A DNA stretch of 13,282 nucleotides. Source: an uncultured Clostridium sp. (GTDB lineage: Bacteria > Bacillota > Clostridia > Lachnospirales > Lachnospiraceae). The notes below the pieces were generated by a model. It was not told the origin of the DNA. It made no database searches and saw only the letters and a list, made by a program, of their open reading frames with translations. A program made the position numbers and the translations under genes. The stretch covers positions 1-13,282 of the forward strand of contig USBM01000035.1 of NCBI GenBank assembly GCA_900552885.1, written 5' to 3'. Shown here one piece after another: positions 1 to 7,846 of the stretch (position 1 is the stretch's first letter; each line of letters begins with the position of its first letter).

Positions 1-71
1 AGTCGTAATGCGAATGTGCCTGCTGCAACATGACACCACCCTAAAGCCGGGTTCACAACCTAAAACATGCA

Positions 72-100
72 CGTCCGTCCTCACTTACGCTGTGCAAGGG
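72..100. repeat. Partial copy of palindromic intergenic repeat
   Basis: These 29 bases match 4921-4948 except for one extra C, so this is a second copy of the loop and right arm of the hairpin element at 4908-4950. The left arm has decayed: only a TGCA remnant stands where the other copy has TTGCACAG, so no long stem forms here. A short direct repeat of the arm follows (TGTGCAAGGG at 91-100, TGTGCAAAGGG at 105-115). The copy lies immediately upstream of the promoter of the DUF4317 gene. It is seen directly; the idea that it belongs to a dispersed repeat family is inference from two copies. Confidence 0.75.
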
Positions 101-115
101 TGATTGTGCAAAGGG

Positions 116-144
116 TTGCCATGCCGAGGGAAATTGGCTATAAT
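116..144 (+). promoter_or_regulatory. Sigma-A type promoter of the DUF4317 gene
   Basis: The -35 box is TTGCCA (116-121, five of six consensus bases). The -10 box is TATAAT (139-144, perfect). The spacer is exactly 17 bases. Transcription should begin near 151, leaving a leader of about 27 bases with the ribosome binding site before the start at 178. This placement also rules out an upstream in-frame ATG at 67 as the start. Confidence 0.85.
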
Positions 145-177
145 GGAATAACCTATTGGTACGAAAGGAAGTTAGCA

Positions 178-1335
178 ATGAACAAGAAAGAGATTAATGA
201 GATAAAGAAGCAGTTCACACCGGAGAATTGCACAATATCAAGGATCTGTGGATGTTATGTGGATGGTGATAAGAATAAGAAAACGGAGTTGGCACAGACC
301 TTTCTGACACTGACGGAAGAAGAGAACTTTAAGTATTTTACAATTTTTAAGGGTACGATGTCCGGTACGATCGGTAAGAATCTTTTGAATATGGAATTTC
401 CGAATGAACAGGAGATGGAAGGGGGAACGCAGGAGTTTCTGCTCCGCCTGAAGAATTCAAAGTTAGAGGATAATGCTTTGTTAGAGCAGTTCTATGATAA
501 AGTGATCGAGACGTATCATTATGATGAGCATTATTACATTATTCTCGTGTATGCATCATATGATGTGCCGGGACGGACGAATGATGGCATGGAAAATGAT
601 GATGCATCCGATTATGTATATGACTACATATTGTGCAGTATCTGTCCGGTGAAGCTGACAGATGCAGGACTTTGCTATAATGAGAAGAATAACAGTATTG
701 AGAGCCGGATTCGCGACTGGGTTGTGGCAGCACCGACACATGGATTTTTGTTCCCTGCATTTAATGACCGGAATTCAGATGTGCATGGATTATTGTATTA
801 TTCTAAGAATTCAGAGTTGTTACAGGAGGATTTCATTGATCAGACATTGGGCTGCGGAGCACCTTTGACGTTTAAGGCGCAGCAGGAGACATTTCAGGAT
901 ATTATTGAAAATTCATTGGGTGAACAGTGCGATTTTGAGACTGTTAAGACCATTCATGAGAATCTCAATGAGTATGTGGAGGATCGCAAGGATGCACCGG
1001 AACCACCGGAGCTGGATAAGATGGATATGCGTAAACTGTTAGAGGACAGCGGCGTGAAGCAGGAAGCGTTAGAACAGTTTGAGACGGCATTTGACAGCAT
1101 TGTATGTGACGAGGAGCAGCCGAAGTTCACGGCGGCAACGGTAGCAAGTACAAAGAGCTTCGATATTAAGATGCCGGATGTTGTGATCAAGGTGAAACCG
1201 GAGCGTACGGATCTGGTGGAGACGCGGATGATCGAGGGCAGGCAGTATATTATGATTGAAGTAAATGACAGCGTTGAGGTCAATGGAATCAGTGTCCGCA
1301 ATGTGAATATGGAGACTGGCGAGATCATGGAGTAG
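178..1335 (+). CDS. DUF4317 family protein (function unknown)
   Basis: The product is 385 residues and matches my memory of the DUF4317 family, common in Lachnospiraceae and other Clostridia, whose N-terminus resembles MNKKEINEIKKQFTPENC followed by an RICGCYVDG stretch. No enzyme motif, signal peptide or membrane segment is visible; it looks like a soluble acidic cytoplasmic protein. The family has no established function. The ATG at 178 is chosen because AAAGGAAG sits just upstream (about 8 bases), the recognised N-terminus begins there, and the promoter lies at 116-144. The frame stays open upstream to an ATG at 67, but that would precede the promoter. The gene stands alone with its own promoter; the next gene starts 187 bases later on the same strand. 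The family call is fairly safe, the role is unknown. Confidence 0.85.
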   Translation: MNKKEINEIKKQFTPENCTISRICGCYVDGDKNKKTELAQTFLTLTEEENFKYFTIFKGTMSGTIGKNLLNMEFPNEQEMEGGTQEFLLRLKNSKLEDNALLEQFYDKVIETYHYDEHYYIILVYASYDVPGRTNDGMENDDASDYVYDYILCSICPVKLTDAGLCYNEKNNSIESRIRDWVVAAPTHGFLFPAFNDRNSDVHGLLYYSKNSELLQEDFIDQTLGCGAPLTFKAQQETFQDIIENSLGEQCDFETVKTIHENLNEYVEDRKDAPEPPELDKMDMRKLLEDSGVKQEALEQFETAFDSIVCDEEQPKFTAATVASTKSFDIKMPDVVIKVKPERTDLVETRMIEGRQYIMIEVNDSVEVNGISVRNVNMETGEIME

Positions 1336-1440
1336 TCTATCTAAGAATAGAATAAGAGAATATCTATAATGAAGAAGAGACGCTATGTGTTACGAAAGTC
1401 AAAACAATGCCAGGGTGCAGGATGCATATGGTAAGTATAG

Positions 1441-1478
1441 TATAAAAATAGTTTGCAAAGCATTTTGGAAACTTTAAG
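1441..1478 (+). repeat. Intergenic motif copy 1 (shared with 10701-10744)
   Basis: This 38-base stretch begins TATAAAAATAG and ends GGAAACTTTAAG. It aligns with 10701-10744 over nearly its whole length. Blocks TATAAAA, TAGT, GCAAAGCA, TTTTG and AAACTTTAAG are identical; the other copy has seven more bases in the middle and one A fewer. AGTTTGC and GGAAACT can pair as a short imperfect stem. TATAAA may act as a -10 box for the ATPase gene starting at 1523, but I see no convincing -35. The copy is seen directly; a regulatory role is inference. Confidence 0.6.
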
Positions 1479-1522
1479 AACTAAGACGGAATAATAGATT
1501 CATAGGAAAGAAGGAACATGAC

Positions 1523-2905
1523 ATGTATAAACAGGTATCAAAATTAATCGTATATCGGGATTTGGGAGAGGACAGTATATTGAAACGGCTGGCTGCCATT
1601 TTTGAGGACTTTGATTGGTACAAGGAAAATGTATTAGGCAGTTCGTCTGCGTTCAGTGCATCCAAGCTAGAGGAGATGAAGGACAAAAAGCATATCAGCA
1701 AAGAAAGTCTGATCACCCGGATCTATGGGGAGATCAAGCGGCTGTTAGACCTTGCGACAGATTATGGATTTGATGATAACCTGTGGCACAATTATCTGAC
1801 ATTTGTAATGATGACTAATGAGAATTCATTTACCCTTACCAGTGAGAAGGTGGGAGCAAATGACGGCAGCGTGAATCATTTTGCTATGAATGACTTTAAT
1901 ATCTTTAAAGAGTTGTTTGATTATAATTTCTATGAGATTGAGCAGGAATTAGGAATTGACTGTTTCTCAACCATCTCAAATTATAAGGCGATTGTTAAGA
2001 AGGAGAGAATGTACAATTACAATGTGTCGGAAAAAGTCCGGGAATTGTCAAAACGATTAGAAAAATGTGAAAATGGAGAAGGCTTCTTTAAAGAAGTGAC
2101 GAAGTTCTATGCAGATTATGGTGTTGGCATGTTCGGACTTAACAAAGCATTCCGTATTCGGAATGTCGGAGATAAGGTTGATATTTTCCCAATCAATAAT
2201 ACTGAGACGGTTATGTTAGATGATCTGGTGGGGTATGAGATTCAGAAGAAGAAGTTGGTCGACAATACCGAGGCATTTGTGGAGGGAAGACCTGCGAATA
2301 ACTGCCTGTTGTTTGGTGATTCGGGTACGGGTAAATCAACATGTATCAAGGCTATTATTAATGAATACTATGATCAGGGTCTTCGGATGATCGAGATCTA
2401 TAAACATCAGTTTAAGGATCTGTCAACGGTGATCTCCATGATCAAGAATCGGAATTATCGTTACATTATCTATATGGATGATCTTTCTTTTGAGGAATTT
2501 GAGATTGAATATAAGTTCCTGAAAGCAGTTATTGAGGGTGGTGTGGAAACAAAACCGGACAATGTATTGATCTATGCAACTTCGAACCGCAGACATTTGA
2601 TCAAAGAGACATGGAATGACAGAAATGACTTAGAGCATGGAGATGGTGGGGAATTACATCGTTCCGATACTATGCAGGAGAAGTTATCGCTGGTCAATCG
2701 TTTTGGTGTGACGATCAATTTCTCTCGTCCAAATCAGAAGGAGTTCTTCCATATTGTAACAGAACTGGCAGCACGGGAGCCATCTATCACATTATCCGAA
2801 GAAGAGCTTTGTGCAGAGGCAAACAAGTGGGAGTTATCGCATGGAGGAATCTCAGGACGTACCGCACAGCAGTTCATTAATTATCTGGCAGGTAAGGCAG
2901 ATTAG
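1523..2905 (+). CDS. DUF815-type AAA+ ATPase
   Basis: The product is 460 residues. The C-terminal half is a P-loop ATPase of the DUF815 family. The Walker A motif is GDSGTGKST at residues 265-273, with K271 and S272 positioned for nucleotide and magnesium. The Walker B motif IIYMDDL has D319 and D320. A sensor-like YATSNRRHL follows, then EKLSLVNRFG and a helical C-terminus. The N-terminal 230 residues are helical and unrecognised. No signal peptide or membrane segment is evident, so it is probably cytoplasmic. DUF815 proteins are predicted ATPases without a firmly known job. The ATG at 1523 follows AAGGAA by 6 bases; another ATG at 1518 is out of frame. The radical SAM gene starts 85 bases downstream with no terminator between, so the two are likely cotranscribed. 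Family confident; role unknown. Confidence 0.85.
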   Translation: MYKQVSKLIVYRDLGEDSILKRLAAIFEDFDWYKENVLGSSSAFSASKLEEMKDKKHISKESLITRIYGEIKRLLDLATDYGFDDNLWHNYLTFVMMTNENSFTLTSEKVGANDGSVNHFAMNDFNIFKELFDYNFYEIEQELGIDCFSTISNYKAIVKKERMYNYNVSEKVRELSKRLEKCENGEGFFKEVTKFYADYGVGMFGLNKAFRIRNVGDKVDIFPINNTETVMLDDLVGYEIQKKKLVDNTEAFVEGRPANNCLLFGDSGTGKSTCIKAIINEYYDQGLRMIEIYKHQFKDLSTVISMIKNRNYRYIIYMDDLSFEEFEIEYKFLKAVIEGGVETKPDNVLIYATSNRRHLIKETWNDRNDLEHGDGGELHRSDTMQEKLSLVNRFGVTINFSRPNQKEFFHIVTELAAREPSITLSEEELCAEANKWELSHGGISGRTAQQFINYLAGKAD

Positions 2906-2990
2906 AACATTTTGCAGGATGCAACGCGAAAATGTGGTGTAATTATGTGGATCAAAGAAAAAGAGGAAACACTTGAGGCAGGTAACAGGA

Positions 2991-4901
2991 ATGAAAATTG
3001 TATTAGCAGCATTAAATGCAAAATATGTACATTCGAATCTGGCGGTATATGATCTCAAAGCATATGCAGACAAACAGTTGATGGCGGCATATGACGGTTC
3101 ATCGATGCCGCAGATTGTGATCAAGGAATATACGATCAATCATAATTTAGATCAGATCTTGCAATCTTTGTATCAGGAAAAGGCAGCAGTAGTTGCCTTT
3201 TCTTGTTATATCTGGAATATTCACGAAATTCTAACCATTGCAAAAGAATTGCATAAGGTGGCACCGTCTATTCGTATCTGGCTAGGCGGTCCAGAGGTAA
3301 GTTTTGATTCTGACAAACTTATGCAAGAGAATCCGTTTGTAGAGGGAATTATACAGGGAGAAGGAGAGATTACCTTTTATGAAATGACCGGTGTATGGGC
3401 GGAAAATGGGGACCTGTCGGATGTGAAAGGAATTATATATCGAGATAGGGATGGCTGCCTTCATCAGAATCTGCCAAGGCCGATCATGTCACTTAATGAG
3501 GTTCCGTTTATTTATCAGGATCTGGACGAATTTAAGAATAAGATTCTATATTATGAGACAAGTAGGGGGTGTCCGTTTTCATGTAGTTATTGTCTTTCCT
3601 CGATTGATAAGAGAGTGCGGTTTCGGAGTATGGAAATGGTAGAATCAGAATTGCGATTTTTCTTAGAGCATAAGGTGCCGCAGGTCAAGTTTATTGACCG
3701 GACATTTAACTGTAAAAGGGAGCATTCTCTGGCAATCTGGAGATATATTACGGAGCACGATAATGGTGTGACAAATTTTCATTTTGAGATCTCGGCAGAT
3801 CTGTTAGGTGAGGAAGAATTGGAAGTGTTTCGGACAATGCGACCAGGATTGATTCAGTTAGAGATTGGATTACAATCGACGCATCCGGCTACTGTTAAGG
3901 AGATTCACCGTACCATGAATATCGGGAAAGTGAAGAAGAATATGCTTGCGGTACATGCCATGCATAATATTCATCAGCATTTAGATCTGATTGCCGGATT
4001 GCCATACGAGGATTTTGTCACATTTCAGAAATCATTTAACGAGGCGTATGCCATGAAACCGGATCAGTTACAGCTTGGATTCCTGAAAGTACTCAAGGGC
4101 TCTTATATGGAGGAACAGGTAGAGGAATACGGATTACAGTATCAGGATTACCAGCCATATGAGGTGCTGTGTACAAAATGGATCACTTATGATGAAATAC
4201 TTGCTTTGAAGAAAGTGGAAGAAATGGTAGAGGTCTATTATAACAGTGACCAGTTTGTGCATACCTTGCCGTATCTGTTATCGTTCTTTGATTCGCCATT
4301 TATGTTCTATCAGACACTGGGCAACTATTATGAAGCAAAGGATCTGTTTGGTATTGGGTTTAAACGGGAGGCACGGTATGAAGCGTTAAGACAGTTTATA
4401 ATTGAATGGCTTGAAAAAAGTGATGAAAATGCCGGAAAAGCAAGAGGTGCAAGTGATATAACCGATTCCGGAAACATAGCAGAAAGAACAGGAGATGAAG
4501 AAGAACAAAGAAAGAGAATGAAAGGTCTGTCGATGCAGGTTTTGGATGATCTTCTCGCATATGATTATTATTTGAGAGAAAATGCAAAAAGTCGTCCCTC
4601 CTGGCGTTCGGGCGATGCGGTGGATAAGGCAATCTATCACCAATTCTTTAAGAATGGTGGAACAGATGAGATTACACTTGCAAAAGAGGGATATGATTCT
4701 AAAGCGGCAGCCCGGATGATGCATATAGAACCGCTGTCTGGTGCAGCCGTTAAGTGGATTCTTGCAGACGGAATGGATACATATGTAGAGAGTGCTGTTG
4801 CATTGTTTGCAGAGGATACCACCTATTATTGTCTGTTTGACTATGATGAAAGGAATCCACTGTCGAAGGATGCACGGGTGAAGATCCTCACGCACCTCTA
4901 A
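2991..4901 (+). CDS. Cobalamin-binding-type radical SAM protein, DUF4080 type
   Basis: The product is 636 residues. The N-terminal ~150 residues (MKIVLAALNAKYVHSN onward, with WLGGPEVSF and GEGEITF) look like the B12-binding fold found before many radical SAM domains. The iron-sulfur motif CPFSCSYC has cysteines C194, C198 and C201 (CxxxCxxC). The core continues to about residue 380 with FEISADLLGEEEL and GLQSTHPATVKEIHRT. The C-terminal region resembles DUF4080. Residues about 471-513 are a highly charged, low-complexity linker. The substrate is unknown; related proteins are annotated only by domain. ATG 2991 gives the family-like N-terminus but has a weak, very close AGGA; a TTG at 2973 with GAGGA five bases upstream would add six residues and cannot be excluded. 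The gene probably shares a transcript with the upstream ATPase. It ends just before the hairpin repeat at 4908. Confidence 0.85.
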   Translation: MKIVLAALNAKYVHSNLAVYDLKAYADKQLMAAYDGSSMPQIVIKEYTINHNLDQILQSLYQEKAAVVAFSCYIWNIHEILTIAKELHKVAPSIRIWLGGPEVSFDSDKLMQENPFVEGIIQGEGEITFYEMTGVWAENGDLSDVKGIIYRDRDGCLHQNLPRPIMSLNEVPFIYQDLDEFKNKILYYETSRGCPFSCSYCLSSIDKRVRFRSMEMVESELRFFLEHKVPQVKFIDRTFNCKREHSLAIWRYITEHDNGVTNFHFEISADLLGEEELEVFRTMRPGLIQLEIGLQSTHPATVKEIHRTMNIGKVKKNMLAVHAMHNIHQHLDLIAGLPYEDFVTFQKSFNEAYAMKPDQLQLGFLKVLKGSYMEEQVEEYGLQYQDYQPYEVLCTKWITYDEILALKKVEEMVEVYYNSDQFVHTLPYLLSFFDSPFMFYQTLGNYYEAKDLFGIGFKREARYEALRQFIIEWLEKSDENAGKARGASDITDSGNIAERTGDEEEQRKRMKGLSMQVLDDLLAYDYYLRENAKSRPSWRSGDAVDKAIYHQFFKNGGTDEITLAKEGYDSKAAARMMHIEPLSGAAVKWILADGMDTYVESAVALFAEDTTYYCLFDYDERNPLSKDARVKILTHL

Positions 4902-4907
4902 ACTTAC

Positions 4908-4950
4908 CCCCCTTGCACAGCGTCCGTCTCACTTACGCTGTGCAAGGGGG
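4908..4950. repeat. Perfect hairpin repeat, possible terminator
   Basis: The arms CCCCCTTGCACAGCGT (4908-4923) and ACGCTGTGCAAGGGGG (4935-4950) pair perfectly over 16 bases around an 11-base loop. It starts six bases after the radical SAM stop codon. No T-tract follows directly, so if it ends transcription it is not a textbook intrinsic terminator. The loop and right arm recur at 72-100, which marks it as a repeat element and not a gene-specific terminator. Confidence 0.8.
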
Positions 4951-4980
4951 TGAATATTCTGAAAAAATTTGAAGATTTAC

Positions 4981-5009
4981 TTTATTTTTTTCTCTATTTC
5001 CGTTAAAAT
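4981..5009 (+). promoter_or_regulatory. Possible promoter of the PucR-like regulator
   Basis: TAAAAT at 5004-5009 is a fair -10 box. The only -35 at 17 bases is a weak TTTATT (4981-4986), set in a T-rich tract that could help as an upstream element. The site sits between the hairpin repeat and the ribosome binding site at 5037-5042. This is a weak prediction. Confidence 0.35.
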
Positions 5010-5050
5010 ATAGAGTAGGTGTTTTTTACAATAAAGAAGGAGTGGATAGA

Positions 5051-6139
5051 ATGATATCAAATCAGATTTTACAGGATACCATTGAGGGAATCAAAGCTAT
5101 TACAAGAATTGATCTGTGTGTCATGGATACCGAAGGCAAAGCGTTAGCTTCTACCTTGCGGGATGTTGACGAATATGAGAAGTCGGTTCTTGCGTTTGTG
5201 GATTCCCCGGCAGAAAGCCAAATGTTACAGGGTTACCAGTTTTTCAAGGTGTTTGACGATAACCAGTTAGAGTATGTCATTATTGCGAAAGGGGAAGCAG
5301 ATGACGTATATATGATTGGTAAGATTGCAGCATTTCAGGTGCAGAACCTGTTGGTTGCGTATAAGGAACGATTCGATAAGGACAACTTTATCAAGAATCT
5401 GTTGTTAGATAACTTATTGTTGGTAGATATCTATAATCGGGCTAAGAAGTTACACATTGATACAGATGTGAGAAGAATTGTATTCATTATCGAGACAAAG
5501 AATGAGAAGGACAACAATGCATTAGAGACAGTCCGGAACATTTTCTCAAGCAAGGCAAAGGACTTCGTAACAGCGGTCGATGAGAAGAATATTATCTTAG
5601 TCAAAGAAGTAAAGCAGAATGAGACATACGAGGATATGAACAAGACAGCGAAGGTGATCGTGGATATGCTCAACACAGAGGCAATGTCTTCCGTACATGT
5701 AGCATTTGGTACGATCGTTAATGAGATCAAGGAAGTATCCCGTTCTTACAAAGAAGCGAAGATGGCATTGGATGTAGGTAAGATCTTCTATGGCAACCGC
5801 AATATTATTGCATACAGTAATCTTGGTATCGGTCGTCTGATCTACCAGTTGCCAATCCCTCTTTGCAAAATGTTCATTAAGGAGATCTTTGAGAACCGTT
5901 CACCGGATGATTTTGATGAGGAGACACTCACCACGATCAACAAGTTCTTTGAGAACAGCCTGAATGTATCTGAGACCTCCAGACAGTTATATATCCACCG
6001 TAATACATTGGTATATCGACTGGATAAGTTACAGAAGAGTACCGGTTTGGATCTTCGTGTATTTGAGGATGCGATTACATTTAAGATTGCATTGATGGTA
6101 GTGAAGTACATGAAGTATATGGAGTCATTAGAGTACTAA
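5051..6139 (+). CDS. PucR/CdaR-like transcriptional regulator
   Basis: The product is 362 residues. The C-terminal helix-turn-helix (about residues 295-350, with NVSETSRQLYIHRNTLVYRL at 305-324) is the hallmark of the PucR / CdaR group. The N-terminal ~130 residues (QILQDTIEGIKAITRIDL and VMDTEGKALAST) resemble the sensing domain of sugar-diacid regulators. A GGDEF-like CdaR middle domain probably lies between. In E. coli, CdaR controls glucarate and galactarate use. No such catabolic genes are here, so the ligand is unknown. I chose ATG 5051 because AAGGAG at 5037-5042 is then 8 bases away; the in-frame GTG at 5042 overlaps that ribosome binding site. It is followed 103 bases later by ftsE, so it could control the division block or just neighbour it. 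Family confident; target inferred. Confidence 0.85.
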   Translation: MISNQILQDTIEGIKAITRIDLCVMDTEGKALASTLRDVDEYEKSVLAFVDSPAESQMLQGYQFFKVFDDNQLEYVIIAKGEADDVYMIGKIAAFQVQNLLVAYKERFDKDNFIKNLLLDNLLLVDIYNRAKKLHIDTDVRRIVFIIETKNEKDNNALETVRNIFSSKAKDFVTAVDEKNIILVKEVKQNETYEDMNKTAKVIVDMLNTEAMSSVHVAFGTIVNEIKEVSRSYKEAKMALDVGKIFYGNRNIIAYSNLGIGRLIYQLPIPLCKMFIKEIFENRSPDDFDEETLTTINKFFENSLNVSETSRQLYIHRNTLVYRLDKLQKSTGLDLRVFEDAITFKIALMVVKYMKYMESLEY

Positions 6140-6192
6140 TATTAAGGGATAACAGGCAGTTGTATATTTTTGTAGAGGAAGTCATTCAGGTG

Positions 6193-6207
6193 AATTGTAT
6201 TACAATT
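6193..6207. promoter_or_regulatory. Perfect 15-bp palindrome upstream of ftsE
   Basis: AATTGTATTACAATT is a perfect palindrome around a central T, located 35 bases before the ftsE start in the gap after the PucR-like gene. It has the shape of a dimeric repressor or activator site. It could be the operator of the neighbouring regulator, but nothing in the sequence proves that. No clean promoter with a sensible distance to the ribosome binding site is visible around it. Confidence 0.4.
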
Positions 6208-6242
6208 GTCTGACAAGATATCATACAGAAGGGAGCACCGTT

Positions 6243-6929
6243 ATGATAGTGCTTGATCATGTGACTATGCAGTATCCAACCGGAACGAAAGCGTTGGATG
6301 ATGTTACGTTTCATATCAATAAAGGGGAATTTGTATTCATCGTTGGAAGCAGTGGTTCCGGTAAGACGACTTTGATCAAATTACTGCTCAAAGAGATGAA
6401 TCCGACATCAGGAGATATTTCTGTGGAGGGGAAACCGTACAGTAAGATGAAAAGAAAGGAGATTCCGATGCTGCGACGCAAGATTGGTGTCGTATTTCAG
6501 AATTTCCGTTTGTTAAAGGATCGTACCGTATTTGAAAATGTTGCCTTTGCGCAGCAGGTAGTGGAGAAGTCCATGCGGGAGATCCGAAGAGAAGTTCCGG
6601 CAATGCTTACCATGGTAGGTTTAGCAGAACGATATAAGCAGTATCCAAAGGAGTTGTCCGGTGGTGAGCAGCAGAGAGTGGCGCTGGCAAGAGCCATTGT
6701 GAACCGCCCGGATATCATTTTGGCAGATGAGCCAACCGGTAATCTGGATCCGAAGAATTCCATGGAGATCATGCGTTTGTTAGAAGATATCAATAAGCGT
6801 GGAACAACGGTTGTGGTTGTAACCCATAACAAAGAAATCGTCAATCTTATGCAGAAGCGGGTCATTACGCTTAAGAAGGGTAAGATTATCAGTGACGAGG
6901 AAAAGGGTGGTTATCGGGATGAAGATTAA
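6243..6929 (+). CDS. ftsE: Cell division ATP-binding protein FtsE
   Basis: The product is 228 residues, the usual FtsE length. It is the cytoplasmic ABC-type ATPase that pairs with FtsX and uses ATP to switch on peptidoglycan hydrolases during division or elongation. The Walker A motif is GSSGSGKTT at residues 35-43. The Q-loop region is VVFQNFRLL. The ABC signature LSGGEQQRVALARAI begins at residue 138. Walker B is ILADEPTGNLD with D162 and E163, and the H-loop histidine is H195 in VVTHNKE. All catalytic residues are present. ATG 6243 is preceded by AAGGGAG with good spacing; the frame continues upstream to 6195 without a ribosome binding site. The ftsX start lies inside its last codons, which implies translational coupling. 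The identification is strong because ftsX follows. Confidence 0.95.
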   Translation: MIVLDHVTMQYPTGTKALDDVTFHINKGEFVFIVGSSGSGKTTLIKLLLKEMNPTSGDISVEGKPYSKMKRKEIPMLRRKIGVVFQNFRLLKDRTVFENVAFAQQVVEKSMREIRREVPAMLTMVGLAERYKQYPKELSGGEQQRVALARAIVNRPDIILADEPTGNLDPKNSMEIMRLLEDINKRGTTVVVVTHNKEIVNLMQKRVITLKKGKIISDEEKGGYRDED

Positions 6930-7830
6930 TACATTAGGATATAGTATCAAACAAGGTCTTAAGAACATCCGGCGGAATCTTCTCTTTTCGTTAGCTTCTG
7001 TGGGAACGATCGTGGCCTGTCTGTTCCTGTTTGGAATTTTTTACTCTATTGTGTTGAATATGGAAAATGAGATCCAATCCGTAGAAGATTCTCTTACCAT
7101 CTCTGTATTCTTTACAGAAGGTACTGATGAGAACCGGATCGCACAGATTGGGGAGGAACTGAAGACAATCAAGAATATTGATACGATTAATTATATATCA
7201 GCGGATAAAGCATGGAGCAATTATGTAGAAGATGTATATGATGGCAATGAAGATTATGTACATTCTGTATTTGGGGATGATAATCCGTTAGTGAATTCCT
7301 CTTCGTATGAGGTAACGCTTAAGAATATTGCGAAGCAGGAAGAGACCGTTTCGCAGATTGAGAAGATTGACAGTGTGCGTCGGGTCAACAGCAGTGACGG
7401 AACAGCAAGAAGTTTGAATTCTTTGAACCGTTTAGTCGGATATGCTTCAATGGGTGTCATTTTGATTCTGTTGCTTGTATCGTTGTTTTTGATCAGTAAC
7501 ACGATCACGATTGGTATTTCGGTTCGTAAGGAAGAGATCGCAATTATGAAATTGATCGGAGCGAAAGATATGTTTGTTCGTGCTCCGTTTTTGGTAGAAG
7601 GTGTGATCATCGGACTCGTCGGTTCTTTGATCCCGCTTGGAATTATTTATTTTATGTATAATTCCGTGATTCAATATCTGACGGAACATTTTACGATCGT
7701 AGCGAATATGATGCATTTTGTACCGGTTGGACAGGTGTTTAAAGGGATGGCACCGATTGCATTGTTGATGGGCGTTGGGGTTGGTTTCTTTGGAAGTCTG
7801 ATCACAACGCATAAGCATTTGAGAGTGTAA
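6919..7830 (+). CDS. ftsX: Cell division protein FtsX
   Basis: The product is 303 residues with the FtsX topology. A short cytoplasmic N-terminus (KQGLKNIRRN) leads into TM1 at about residues 21-46. An extracellular domain of about 125 residues follows, then TM2 (172-200), TM3 (224-250) and TM4 (276-296). In known systems the extracellular loop contacts a coiled-coil peptidoglycan hydrolase or activator, and FtsE drives the conformational change. ATG 6919 is chosen because the family N-terminus starts there; a GTG at 6892 in the same frame lacks a ribosome binding site. The start overlaps the end of ftsE by 11 bases. The M23 peptidase gene begins 16 bases after the stop, so the three genes form one unit. 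Start position is moderately sure; identity is strong. Confidence 0.94.
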   Translation: MKINTLGYSIKQGLKNIRRNLLFSLASVGTIVACLFLFGIFYSIVLNMENEIQSVEDSLTISVFFTEGTDENRIAQIGEELKTIKNIDTINYISADKAWSNYVEDVYDGNEDYVHSVFGDDNPLVNSSSYEVTLKNIAKQEETVSQIEKIDSVRRVNSSDGTARSLNSLNRLVGYASMGVILILLLVSLFLISNTITIGISVRKEEIAIMKLIGAKDMFVRAPFLVEGVIIGLVGSLIPLGIIYFMYNSVIQYLTEHFTIVANMMHFVPVGQVFKGMAPIALLMGVGVGFFGSLITTHKHLRV

Positions 7831-7846
7831 GCAAGGAGGTAAGGTT

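Noticed and set aside
40..60. Sequence CTAAAGCCGGGTTCACAACC as part of a structured RNA (RNase P-like or tRNA T-arm)
   Set aside because: The resemblance is limited to a few bases, the stems do not pair as required, and the flanks do not fit either RNA.
67..177. Upstream in-frame ATG extending the DUF4317 protein by 37 residues
   Set aside because: No ribosome binding site, the stretch covers a repeat and the promoter at 116-144, and the family N-terminus starts at 178.
4386..4895. Minus-strand open frame of 169 codons
   Set aside because: It is antisense to the radical SAM gene, with a composition expected from a shadow frame.
5042..5050. GTG start for the PucR-like regulator
   Set aside because: The GTG overlaps the AAGGAG ribosome binding site; ATG 5051 has correct spacing.
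6195..6224. TTGTAT / TATCAT as an ftsE promoter
   Set aside because: With an 18-base spacer the transcript would begin at the ribosome binding site, too close to be useful.
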